NCBI RefSeq assembly: GCF_902522795.1
Contig: NZ_CABYWZ010000006.1
Coordinates: forward strand, 17,498-81,497
Source: an uncultured Prochlorococcus sp.
GTDB taxonomy: Bacteria; Cyanobacteriota; Cyanobacteriia; PCC-6307; Cyanobiaceae
Reading direction: 5' to 3'
Length of the DNA stretch: 64,000 nucleotides
Position 1 is the stretch's first letter; every line of letters starts with the position of its first letter. This document shows, in pieces, positions 57,628-64,000 of the stretch. Under the pieces are notes generated by a model. The model was not told the DNA's origin, made no database searches, and saw only the letters and a program-made list of their open reading frames with translations. Made by a program: the position numbers and the translations under genes.

Positions 57628-57884
57628 TGGAAGTGTTGGGGTTTTGGTTAATTCTCTTAGCTGTCACTTTAATAGTTATATTCGTACTTGCCCTTCTTCC
57701 TCCACCAGAAGAGGGAACATTGCAAGAAAGACGGAATAATCCAGAACTGAATACAAATAATCAAGGTTTACATAATGAAAGGCTAGATAAATTTTTTAAA
57801 TCAAAATACAAAGGAGATATGTATTTCATTGGCCCAAAAGGTGGGTACTATTATTATCAAAACGGAAGAAAAGTTTATCTCTAA
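57627..57884 (+). CDS. Membrane-anchored PBCV-adaptor-motif protein (85 aa)
   Basis: ATG 57627 overlaps the preceding stop (TGATG). One helix (EVLGFWLILLAVTLIVIFVL), a Pro-rich linker LALLPPPEEGTLQERRNNPE, then KFFKSKYKGDMYFIGPKGGY and YYYQNGRKVYL. The GPKGG-YYY-G-x-K-V-Y end is the pattern of the PBCV-specific basic adaptor domain (PF08789), first described in algal chloroviruses. Closest relative in the window is 38103-38387. Next ATG overlaps its TAA (TAATG). Confidence 0.7.
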   Translation: MEVLGFWLILLAVTLIVIFVLALLPPPEEGTLQERRNNPELNTNNQGLHNERLDKFFKSKYKGDMYFIGPKGGYYYYQNGRKVYL

Positions 57885-58240
57885 TGAAACGCTTAACGCC
57901 TAGAGAGGTAATGGAAAAAATTAAAGAAGATAGAAAATTATCTAATAGAACAAAAGACGAATGGTTAGAAGAGAGGAATAAGGTTGATTTAGAAACCAAG
58001 AACGTCAAGGAAAATGAAACAGAAAAAGAAACATTATCAAGATTAAGATTAAGAAATGAATACGCTTTGCCTTTATCTGAACAAGAAATAGACTTAGTCT
58101 CTAAATCTCAGCATGAAGATGAAGAGGAAGCCAGATACTGGAAAAATGCAAAATTGAGAGAGGGGTCTCCTCGAATATTTTATGGGCCACGAGGTGGTCG
58201 ATATTATTATTCTCGTTACGGAAATAAAGTTTATTGCTGA
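57884..58240 (+). CDS. PBCV-adaptor-motif protein with charged linker (118 aa)
   Basis: ATG 57884 is coupled to the preceding gene (TAATG). KRLTPREVMEKIKEDRKLSN then a 60-residue Glu/Lys-rich helical region and REGSPRIFYGPRGGRYYYSR with YGNKVYC. No membrane helix, so it is a soluble member of the group with the best-conserved GPRGGRYYY-x-x-GNKVYC element. It has a long charged helix that may be a coiled coil. The next gene starts 2 bases after its stop. Confidence 0.7.
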   Translation: MKRLTPREVMEKIKEDRKLSNRTKDEWLEERNKVDLETKNVKENETEKETLSRLRLRNEYALPLSEQEIDLVSKSQHEDEEEARYWKNAKLREGSPRIFYGPRGGRYYYSRYGNKVYC

Positions 58241-58241
58241 T

Positions 58242-58475
58242 ATGAACTCAAATAAAGTAACAGCAATTGCTACTTCCGTTATCGCTGTATCCCTATTAGG
58301 GTTTATTTTTAATTCAACTTATAATTCCCCAGAAAATATAGAAAAAAGATGTTATGCGAAATATAAAAGACGTTTAGAAAAGGGGCCAAGTCTTTCTGAG
58401 GTAGAAACTAAAGGTGACCCTACAATTTGGTTTCCTCGCCGTCAAGAATATCTTTATAGTAAATGTATTAAATGA
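58242..58475 (+). CDS. YNSPENIE-motif small membrane protein, copy 2 (77 aa)
   Basis: ATG 58242; a longer reading from 58182 lies in the previous gene. N-terminal helix (KVTAIATSVIAVSLLGFIFN) and STYNSPENIEKRCYAKYKRR as in 47314-47544. TGA at 58473-58475 overlaps a following ATG of a 10-codon leader-like ORF (KRLLIAPLY). Last member of the four-gene operon. Confidence 0.65.
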   Translation: MNSNKVTAIATSVIAVSLLGFIFNSTYNSPENIEKRCYAKYKRRLEKGPSLSEVETKGDPTIWFPRRQEYLYSKCIK

Positions 58476-58638
58476 AACGCTTACTAATTGCACCGCTATA
58501 TTAAATACGATTGACAGTCGATATAGAAATTATAAAAATTAAATATTTCAGTAGATCGGAAGAAGAAAGCAAAAATATTACATGCTTTACTTACTTTTAA
58601 TCTTGATATGTTTTAAATAAATTTAATTGATTATTTCT

Positions 58639-59043
58639 ATGGAAAAATTTTCCCAAAATCTTCTTAGGCTTTCTCTTTCAATATTATTTTTAAGTTTTCC
58701 TATTGGTTTTTTATTCACAGGTCTTGAATATTTAAATACCAAAAAGTTTTTATCATCAAAATATGATGAATTAAATGAAAAGATAGAAGACTATATTGAG
58801 GATATGGAAAAAACTTATCCTGAAACTATAAAATATTTTCCTTCAACTAAATTGGCAGATAAATCTCCTCTTGCAACATTACTTTTAACAAAATCAACTA
58901 TGAAATTATTTCAAGTTTCCGAATATCTAAAATATAAAAATTCTATTTTGAATACTACTGACGAGATATCAAAGACCGTTGATGCATTTATAGAAGAATT
59001 AAGAATTGAATATCCCGAATTAAATAGAATACTTCCTAGATGA
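58639..59043 (+). CDS. Membrane-anchored helical hypothetical (134 aa)
   Basis: Start ATG 58639. One transmembrane helix (LSLSILFLSFPIGFLFTGLE), then a long charged helical region KYDELNEKIEDYIEDMEKTY and a second similar helix region (FIEELRIEYPELNRILPR). Repeat of IED-x-EKTYPE and IEEL-x-IEYPE suggests internal duplication. Stop overlaps the next start (ATGA), so it is coupled to the SdiA-regulated propeller. No family recognised. Confidence 0.55.
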   Translation: MEKFSQNLLRLSLSILFLSFPIGFLFTGLEYLNTKKFLSSKYDELNEKIEDYIEDMEKTYPETIKYFPSTKLADKSPLATLLLTKSTMKLFQVSEYLKYKNSILNTTDEISKTVDAFIEELRIEYPELNRILPR

Positions 59044-59924
59044 AACGCTTACTACTTTCACTACTAGCTGCTATCGCTTTACCTAATTCTGTTAATGCAA
59101 ATATACAAATCAAAGATAGATTAGATACTCCTCATATTAATTTTATTAGTCAAAGAGCAATAGCCAATGTTGACTTAGAATTTGATGAACCTTCAGGTTT
59201 AGTTTTTGATGTAGATAAAAAGTCTCTTTGGACGGTTAGTGACGACACTTCCAAATTGTTTAATTTAGATCTTAAAGGAGATATAAATCGAAAAAAAACA
59301 ATTAATTCTCCTCTCGATGAAAGTGAAGGTATTACCTTGAATAAAAAACGTAATCTTTTAGTAGCTGTAATAGAATCTCAATATCCTAAAGTAGTTACTG
59401 TTGAATTGGATAGCGGAAAATATAAAAACTACTTATTAAGTGAAATGAAGAATTTTTCACTTATAAAAAAATTCTTTAAATTGCAGACCTTAAATAAAAG
59501 TCATGGACTAGAGGCAATAACTTTTTTACCAGAAGAGGAAACATATATTGTTGCAAAACAAGATTTTCCAGCAATGCTAATAAAAATTAATGGTGAATTA
59601 AATAAAATACTTAGTTTTAGAAAAATTGAAAAGTTCTCCAACTATGAAAATCAATTAAATAGTTTTGATATTAGTGGGCTCGATTATGATGTATTAAATA
59701 AAAAAATCTGGATATTGAGTGGTTTAAATAGGGAAATCTATATTTATGATTGGGATTCAAATACAATTATTAATCAATATAAAATCCCCTACATGAATTG
59801 GGCTGGAGGAATAGCAGTAAATTATGATGATAATAAATTTCACATAGTTACTGATGTAGATAATGAAGAGCCAATGTTATTTGTTCATTCTTATAACCCA
59901 GAATTAATATATCAAAATAAATAA
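59040..59924 (+). CDS. SdiA-regulated/phytase-like beta-propeller protein
   Basis: 294 residues with signal peptide KRLLLSLLAAIALPNSVNA. Repeated blades: DEPSGLVFDVDKKSLWTVSD, then DESEGITLNKKRNLLVAVIE and DISGLDYDVLNKKIWILSGL, each with the S/E-G-(L/I) plus W-x-V/L-S pattern, matching SdiA-regulated (PF06977) or esterase-like-phytase propellers. Secreted. Located directly before the phoX gene (opposite strand), which could hint at extracellular phosphorus use; that is inference. Confidence 0.78.
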   Translation: MKRLLLSLLAAIALPNSVNANIQIKDRLDTPHINFISQRAIANVDLEFDEPSGLVFDVDKKSLWTVSDDTSKLFNLDLKGDINRKKTINSPLDESEGITLNKKRNLLVAVIESQYPKVVTVELDSGKYKNYLLSEMKNFSLIKKFFKLQTLNKSHGLEAITFLPEEETYIVAKQDFPAMLIKINGELNKILSFRKIEKFSNYENQLNSFDISGLDYDVLNKKIWILSGLNREIYIYDWDSNTIINQYKIPYMNWAGGIAVNYDDNKFHIVTDVDNEEPMLFVHSYNPELIYQNK

Positions 59925-59972
59925 AAATTTTTACAAAATAAGGAAAGAAACTTGTCGTTTTCTATTGCTAAA

Positions 59973-59997
59973 GTCAAATTTCAGGTAAAGTACCTAT
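59973..59997. repeat. Dispersed repeat at a minus-strand gene end, copy 2
   Basis: GTCAAATTTCAGGTAAAGTA then CCTAT, two mismatches relative to the copy at 52445-52469, again just beyond a minus-strand gene's stop (phoX at 60000). Confidence 0.5.
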
Positions 59998-59999
59998 CC

Positions 60000-61805
60000 T
60001 CAGCCAATTGTTTTGCCATCATTTCTGCTGATTGCAACAATAGCCGATCTGGGTACTGAGCTCCCACCATCAGGAAAGTGACATTTGTCAGGATTATTTT
60101 CACCTGGATGCTGGACTCCTACAAACATAGTCTTTTTATCACTACTCCATGTGATACCAGTGATTTCACACTCTTTAGGACCTACTAAAAATCTGTCAAT
60201 TTTACCTGTCCTAGGATTTGCGCATAACATTTGGTTATTACCCATTCCTTCAAAGGCTCCTTGATTAGTATATTTACCATCAGTTTGTATCCATAAGTTA
60301 CCTTTTGAATCAAATGCGATTCCATCAGGTGAATTAAACATATTATCCTTCGTAATATTTTCAGAGCCCTTCATTAAACCTTCACCAACAACAGGATTAC
60401 CAGCCATTGCAAATAAATCCCATTTAAACCCGTCAGCGGCATGTTCATTATTGTCAGGAGTCCATCGAACTATTTGACCATATGGATTTTCGACTCTTGG
60501 GTTAACTGCATTAACAGGTTGATTAGGTTTAACACCTCTATTTTTATTATTAGTTAAGGCACAATACGCCTCCACTTTATTAGGATTTGCAGCCACCCAT
60601 TCAGGTCGATCCATAGTTGTTGCACCAACTTGGGTTGCCGCCATCCTTGTGAAAATACTAATATCTGAATCGCTCATTCCCGATTCTTTTAAATTAACCC
60701 ATCTCCCGGTTCCATTCTCATTAAAAATCGCCACAAATAAATCACCTTCCGTTAATAGATCATAATTTGATGCAGCTCCTTTTATGTACTTTCCTTTTGA
60801 AACGAATTTGTATAGATGCTCTCCTCTTTCATCATCTCCCATATAGGCAACAACTTGACCATTCTTGGAGACAACAACTTCACAGTTTTCATGTTTAAAT
60901 CTACCCATTGCCGTCTGTTTCCTTGGCATTGATTGTGGCTTAGAGGGATCAATTTCAGTAATATAACCATGCCTATTAATTTCATTCGGATTTTTTACAA
61001 CATCAAATCTATCCTGATTCATAACCCAGTTGTAACCCCAATCTTTAGTTTTAACCCCATATCTTTTCAAATCTGCTGACAGATTTGCATTAGGGTCTGA
61101 TGGAGATGAGAAATAACCGTGAAAATTCTCTTCACAAGCTAAATAAGTTCCCCAGGGAGTTCTGCCATTACCACAATTATTAAATGTACCTCTTGCTAAT
61201 TTGCCTGTTTGATCCTCATCTGTTTTAAGTAATGGATGACCTGCAGCTGGTCCGTCTATAGCCACTTTCGTATCTGCAGTAATTTTTCTGTTATAAAGAG
61301 AATCTTTAACTATTTCCCACTTCCTACCTTTTTGTGCAACTTCAAAAATCGATACTCCATGTGCAGCCATGCCTTTTCTAACATCATCAGGTGTTTCAGG
61401 AAGCCCACTAGCACGGTTACCATAAATTATTTTTCTATTACAGTATTCATTATTGACTGCAAGTACTGACTTGCCATTAACCTCAAAAAGACTCATTCCA
61501 TCATTGTTATCTCCAAATGATAGTTCTTGCGACTCCCCAGTTCCTCTTGTTTGCTGATCAAATTCAGGGGCTCCGCTCCATAATGGATCACCCCAAGCTG
61601 CAACCGTATGCCAACTAAAACCTTTTGGGACAGTAATTGTATCTTTACTATTGGCTGCTAAAGGTGTAAAACTAATGCCATTAAAGTCTGAACCAAATCC
61701 AATTGCTTTGCTTGGAATAGTGGCAGCAGCAAAAGCACCTATTCCTATAGCAAATGAACCCTGAAGAAATTTTCTTCTTGAAACAACTTCGTTAAAATCA
61801 GACAC
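60000..61805 (-). CDS. phoX: PhoX-type alkaline phosphatase (Tat-exported)
   Basis: 601 residues, GTG start at 61805. Twin-arginine signal SRRKFLQGSFAIGIGAFAAA (residues 9-28), then DUF839/PhoX core with ARGTFNNCGNGRTPWGTYLA and CEENFHGYF, GRFKHENCEVVV, MGDDERGEHLYKFVS and DGIAFDSKGNLWIQTDGKY. PhoX uses Fe-Ca to hydrolyse phosphate monoesters in the periplasm or outside the cell, giving access to organic phosphorus. In Prochlorococcus phoX is accessory and expressed under P limitation. A Pho-box-like repeat lies upstream. Confidence 0.95.
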   Translation of the reverse strand: MSDFNEVVSRRKFLQGSFAIGIGAFAAATIPSKAIGFGSDFNGISFTPLAANSKDTITVPKGFSWHTVAAWGDPLWSGAPEFDQQTRGTGESQELSFGDNNDGMSLFEVNGKSVLAVNNEYCNRKIIYGNRASGLPETPDDVRKGMAAHGVSIFEVAQKGRKWEIVKDSLYNRKITADTKVAIDGPAAGHPLLKTDEDQTGKLARGTFNNCGNGRTPWGTYLACEENFHGYFSSPSDPNANLSADLKRYGVKTKDWGYNWVMNQDRFDVVKNPNEINRHGYITEIDPSKPQSMPRKQTAMGRFKHENCEVVVSKNGQVVAYMGDDERGEHLYKFVSKGKYIKGAASNYDLLTEGDLFVAIFNENGTGRWVNLKESGMSDSDISIFTRMAATQVGATTMDRPEWVAANPNKVEAYCALTNNKNRGVKPNQPVNAVNPRVENPYGQIVRWTPDNNEHAADGFKWDLFAMAGNPVVGEGLMKGSENITKDNMFNSPDGIAFDSKGNLWIQTDGKYTNQGAFEGMGNNQMLCANPRTGKIDRFLVGPKECEITGITWSSDKKTMFVGVQHPGENNPDKCHFPDGGSSVPRSAIVAISRNDGKTIG

Positions 61806-61843
61806 AACATAAAAGTGATAACTAATTTAAAAATCTATCTCTA

Positions 61844-61862
61844 AAGTTAAATTTAATTTAAG
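61844..61862 (-). promoter_or_regulatory. Pho-box-like direct repeat upstream of phoX
   Basis: On the minus strand CTTAAATT, three bases AAA, then TTTAACTT: two 8-base units spaced by 3, as in the cyanobacterial PhoB (SphR) box YTTAAYY(T/A). The second unit matches fully, the first has one deviation. It is 39 bases from the phoX GTG. Confidence 0.45.
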
Positions 61863-61965
61863 GAGTTTCTAAAGTTTAAAATCAGCTCGAAAAGAGCATA
61901 AGAGTTTAGTTGCTTTCTAATAAAAAACTTGTTGACTCATACCCTTTTCAGTTGCTATAAATGTT

Positions 61966-61979
61966 AGTACACTTGTACT
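61966..61979. promoter_or_regulatory. Cyanobacterial LexA (SOS) box overlapping a promoter
   Basis: AGTACACTTGTACT matches RGTAC-N3-DGTWCB at every position and is flanked by T and A, giving TAGTAC...GTACTA. A -35 TTGACT (61932-61937) and -10 TATAAA (61956-61961) with an 18-base spacer lie just upstream, so the box covers the expected transcription start. The gene begins at 61988. Confidence 0.65.
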
Positions 61980-61987
61980 ATATAACT

Positions 61988-62215
61988 ATGGAGGACTGGC
62001 AGGAATGGGATTACTTAGAGGACGAAATATTAGTAAGAAAACGACGGAAGATTTGTATTACTTGCAATCACTTCAGGTACAGCACGACAAGTTCTTGTGT
62101 CACCATCCTTACTTGTCCCTTTCATCAAAAGCTTATTCCTCAAGGTGATCATCTAATTAAGGGATGCAGATACTGGAGGGAGAACAGCAGAATATTTGCT
62201 CCAGAAGCAGCTTAA
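61988..62215 (+). CDS. Cys-rich small protein under a LexA box (75 aa)
   Basis: Start ATG 61988; a longer reading from 61961 would cross the SOS box. EDWQEWDYLEDEILVRKRRK then ICITCNHFRYSTTSSCVTIL and TCPFHQKLIPQGDHLIKGCR. Cys at several spaced positions (CITC, SSC, LTCPFH, KGC) suggests a zinc or iron-sulfur site. Conserved cyanobacterial small proteins of this type exist but have no function. SOS control would make it a candidate DNA-damage factor. Confidence 0.65.
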   Translation: MEDWQEWDYLEDEILVRKRRKICITCNHFRYSTTSSCVTILTCPFHQKLIPQGDHLIKGCRYWRENSRIFAPEAA

Positions 62216-62266
62216 AATAGCTGAATACTCTGTATAGAAGTACGCACTAGAAGCTTTAACTACAAG

Positions 62267-62340
62267 TTATCCACTTTATGGACACTTTTCAACAGTTTTT
62301 TCCACAGGGTTGTGAGTAAACATATTTAATCTGTGGATTA
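62267..62340. other. Cluster of DnaA-box-like sequences
   Basis: TTATCCACT (62267-62275) and TTTTCCACA (62298-62306) on the plus strand and TGTGGATTA (62332-62340, reverse TAATCCACA) are each one mismatch from TTATCCACA. Spacing is 22-25 bases in a 74-base AT-rich, gene-free region. They could bind DnaA as a titration site or regulatory element. An origin is not claimed. Confidence 0.45.
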
Positions 62341-62427
62341 CAAAAGTTAACTTATGTTTTGTAAAAATTCTTACCTTAAAATTCTTTTGCATCCTTTAAT
62401 ATTTACAAAATTTGCTTATAAAATAAA

Positions 62428-62595
62428 GTGAAAGAAGAGCCTCGTAAAAAGTTACCTAATAAAAAAATAGTTAAGACAGCAAAGTTCGAGGCAAAAGAAC
62501 AATTTACCAAATCTTCATTAGAAAATTTAAAAACAGAAAACGAACGTCTAATAAAAAACCTTATTGATTCAGGAGAATTTAAACCTAAAGATTGA
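62428..62595 (+). CDS. Small charged protein (55 aa)
   Basis: GTG start at 62428, TGA at 62593-62595. KEEPRKKLPNKKIVKTAKFE then SLENLKTENERLIKNLIDSG is basic at the front and a coiled coil at the back. It follows the DnaA-box region by 87 bases. No family recognised. Confidence 0.45.
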   Translation: MKEEPRKKLPNKKIVKTAKFEAKEQFTKSSLENLKTENERLIKNLIDSGEFKPKD

Positions 62596-62710
62596 TAATA
62601 GTTTTTATATTAGTGAAAGGAACTTTGTACGGGTTAAGGAACGATTAGGTTCGGGAGTAGGTACGTATAAATACTCAGTAAATAATTAAGAATTCCTAGA
62701 GTATCTTCAT

Positions 62711-62750
62711 GGTTGTCGTGAGACTGCAGCGCAAGCTGCAGAAATCAACC
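62711..62750 (+). promoter_or_regulatory. Strong leader hairpin with GCAA tetraloop
   Basis: GGTTG (62711-62715) ... CTGCAGC (62724-62730) GCAA GCTGCAG (62735-62741) ... CAACC (62746-62750): a 7-base perfect inner stem with GNRA-type loop and a 5-base outer stem. It lies 25 bases upstream of the ATG at 62775 and may act on its mRNA. GGGAGTAGG, a segment also present in the glutamine riboswitch at 48842, occurs at 62653-62661. Confidence 0.4.
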
Positions 62751-62774
62751 ATACTCTTTAAACAAGGAATAAAT

Positions 62775-62924
62775 ATGACCGATCCAATTCTCTATCTTTC
62801 AATGTTCTTGGGACTTACTGGAGTGTACGTTTTAATTTCATCTTTTGGCGATGATGACGACGATAGTAATGACGATGGTGAAAGATATATCTACAACCTT
62901 GAATACGTAAAGGTAGGCAAATAG
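62775..62924 (+). CDS. MTDPIL-type small membrane protein, copy 2 (49 aa)
   Basis: ATG 62775; the longer reading from 62709 passes through the leader hairpin and is not used. MTDPILYLSMFLGLTGVYVL, FGDDDDDSNDDGERYIYN. Paralogue of 54239-54382. A single helix and an acidic Asp-rich region followed by YIYN. Function unknown. Confidence 0.75.
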   Translation: MTDPILYLSMFLGLTGVYVLISSFGDDDDDSNDDGERYIYNLEYVKVGK

Positions 62925-62971
62925 CTTTTTATAACTTCAATAGACTTTAAAGTTGAGAAGGTTATTAATTA

Positions 62972-63205
62972 ATGAATTATGCTATTGTTAATAAATCTCA
63001 GGTAGAGATAAGACTAATCAATATTGACCAAGCTAAAGAATTTCTGAAAAAGAATCCCAACTGCAAGAGTCAAATACTTTCTGATAATCAAGTTGTGTTG
63101 ATCTATTCAATAGACCAAACGCAAAGAATGACATCACTTATTAAGCCTGTGTCTATGACCTTAAACAAAAGAACAAATGAAAAAACTAAACAAAAAATAT
63201 GCTGA
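62972..63205 (+). CDS. Hypothetical protein (77 aa)
   Basis: ATG at 62972. NYAIVNKSQVEIRLINIDQA, then KEFLKKNPNCKSQILSDNQV and IYSIDQTQRMTSLIKPVSMT. Polar alpha/beta, no signal. The end of this gene overlaps the start of the fused KKYAE-type ORF. Not recognised. Confidence 0.5.
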   Translation: MNYAIVNKSQVEIRLINIDQAKEFLKKNPNCKSQILSDNQVVLIYSIDQTQRMTSLIKPVSMTLNKRTNEKTKQKIC

Positions 63206-63284
63206 ATTAATGCATCAGGCGCAACAAGCTACTGGAAGAAAAGAAGCAGTCTTATTCATTACGAGGTCATCAATTAGGAATTAA
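63177..63284 (+). CDS. KKYAE-type peptide N-terminus fused to integrase-frame DNA (35 aa)
   Basis: ATG 63177. KKLNKKYAELMHQAQQATGR matches the KKYAE peptides at 42102 and 47942; homology stops after GRKEA at about 63246. The remaining residues (VLFITRSSIRN) come from out-of-frame translation of an integrase remnant. The gene is therefore a truncated chimera, probably non-functional or newly formed. Confidence 0.5.
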   Translation: MKKLNKKYAELMHQAQQATGRKEAVLFITRSSIRN

Positions 63285-63408
63285 TGCGGGAAGTGTTGCT
63301 GATGCAATGGGGCATACATTAAGAACACATCTTGAATCATATGATTACGCTAAAACTACAACTACTAAAAAAGCATTTATAAAAGCTAGAGAACTTCAAG
63401 CGGTTTAA
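63247..63408 (+). pseudogene. Tyrosine recombinase (phage-type integrase) C-terminal remnant
   Basis: Frame starting at 63247: QSYSLRGHQLGINAGSVADA, then MGHTLRTHLESYDYAKTTTT and a Lys-rich tail ending at TAA 63406-63408. The arginine in YSLRGHQ, histidine in MGHTLRTH and tyrosines in LESYDY correspond to the R-H-...-H-x-x-R/Y part of integrase catalytic domains. No start codon or N-terminal half is present. This is the strongest sign of past mobile-element activity in the window. Confidence 0.65.
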
Positions 63409-63519
63409 TTATTTACAGTCGATCTAAAAAAATTCCTTTAGCAGAAGTATTCATTTCAAGATCTTTAACTCAATACTAAATGCTATACCCTATAAAAGAT
63501 TTATAGATTTATTAATCAA

Positions 63520-63858
63520 ATGAATACTTATTTAGTAACTGCAACTTTTAAAAATGTTTCTCTTATGGGTGCAGCGTATGATCTTTTTTTAAAGGTTATT
63601 GAAGATGGAACTTTGAATGATGAGTTTGAAGGATTTAAAGTTTTGGGAAGGTATCATGCCTCTTACTCAAATAATGTTTATATTATTGTCCAAGCTTCAG
63701 CAGGTATAAAAATGACAGAACACTTTGCTCCTTGGAAAGTTAAGTTTGATATAGATTTTGATATCAAACCAGTTATGACTGACGATGAAAAAGTTGCTGA
63801 ACATAAGCTTGTTGGTTCATTAATGGCAGCAGAACAGAAAATGGGATTCACAGGTTAA
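63520..63858 (+). CDS. DUF3303 family protein, copy 2 (112 aa)
   Basis: ATG 63520. NTYLVTATFKNVSLMGAAYD, then DEFEGFKVLGRYHASYSNNV and HFAPWKVKFDIDFDIKPVMT. Diverged paralogue of 53023-53334 with FEGFKVL and the V-x-PVxTD motif in common. Small ferredoxin-like protein with unknown function. Confidence 0.78.
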   Translation: MNTYLVTATFKNVSLMGAAYDLFLKVIEDGTLNDEFEGFKVLGRYHASYSNNVYIIVQASAGIKMTEHFAPWKVKFDIDFDIKPVMTDDEKVAEHKLVGSLMAAEQKMGFTG

Positions 63859-63928
63859 TTATTTTTCAACTATGGAAGAATCTTCTTGGACTTATGCAGA
63901 ATCATAAAAAACTTATTGAGATTAAGAA

Positions 63929-64000
63929 ATGAAACGTGGAATTTTCTACATCCCTTTAATTATTTTCATTTGGGGTTGTTCCAAGACTTCAATGACAGAT
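63929..64000 (+). CDS. Lipoprotein, N-terminal part (continues beyond window)
   Basis: ATG at 63929. KRGIFYIPLIIFIWGCSKTS is a lipoprotein signal with lipobox IWGC, so Cys at residue 17 would be acylated. The rest lies outside the window. MKR-type leader resembles others in the zone (57884, 59040). Confidence 0.6.
   Translation, partial: MKRGIFYIPLIIFIWGCSKTSMTD

Noticed and set aside
63869..63907. 11-codon ORF (MEESSWTYAES) before the last lipoprotein
   Set aside because: Too short and without paralogue or ribosome binding site to support it.
1..64000. CRISPR arrays and insertion sequences
   Set aside because: No regularly spaced direct repeats and no transposase gene were found; the only recombinase trace is the integrase remnant at 63247.

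Overview
The window reads as a chromosomal segment of a high-light-adapted Prochlorococcus (HLII-like), or a very close relative. It is strongly AT-rich, and it carries psbD-psbC, ycf4, ycf39, petM, futA-type iron uptake, a long-chain flavodoxin, several high-light-inducible proteins (hli), DUF3303/DUF2839/DUF1824 picocyanobacterial families, and very short intergenic gaps. All identifications come from reading the sequence; no database search was run.

Layout. Bases 1-37.6 kb are mostly core genome. They hold a sugar/lipid glycosyltransferase pair (1-2048), membrane carriers and redox proteins (2.4-5.4 kb, including an AEC carrier, a SemiSWEET and flavodoxin), a run of conserved small genes up to glyQ, the ferric-binding protein futA, tRNA-Ser(CGA), and a Yfr2-like sRNA. 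Next come cobQ-ferredoxin, maf, the photosystem block psbD-psbC / ycf4 / cyclophilin, ilvH, petM-ycf39, infA, NTRC-type thioredoxin reductase, pntA1-pntA2-pntB, a dxr-cysS-polA-efflux adaptor stretch, and ychF.

From about 37.6 kb to the end the content changes to an accessory zone. Most genes are under 100 codons and strand switches are frequent. Many genes are paired with a second diverged copy elsewhere in the zone: five hli genes, two DUF2839, two DUF3303, three KKYAE-type peptides (one fused to an integrase remnant), and paired YNSPENIE, MTDPIL and IC-W proteins. Larger genes embedded there are a class I glutamine amidotransferase, selO, an SRAP/YedK protease-like DNA-crosslink protein, rluF-like pseudouridine synthase, a SdiA-regulated propeller, and phoX alkaline phosphatase.

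The accessory zone shows signs of past mobility: a tyrosine-recombinase C-terminal remnant (63247-63408), a decayed tRNA-Pro(UGG) copy abutting a 5'-truncated gene (57352-57422), a frameshifted small gene (46428-46765), and short dispersed repeats. It also carries regulatory elements: a glutamine riboswitch of the downstream-peptide type with its small gene (48805-49051), a canonical cyanobacterial LexA box over the promoter of a cysteine-rich small protein (61966-61979), a Pho-box-like repeat before phoX, and a pair of possible sRNAs with complementary segments (52731-52920). The most unusual gene set is the tightly coupled operon at 57.4-58.5 kb, with three proteins that end in a PBCV-type basic adaptor motif (GPRGG-YYY-G-KVYC) and a fourth small membrane protein.
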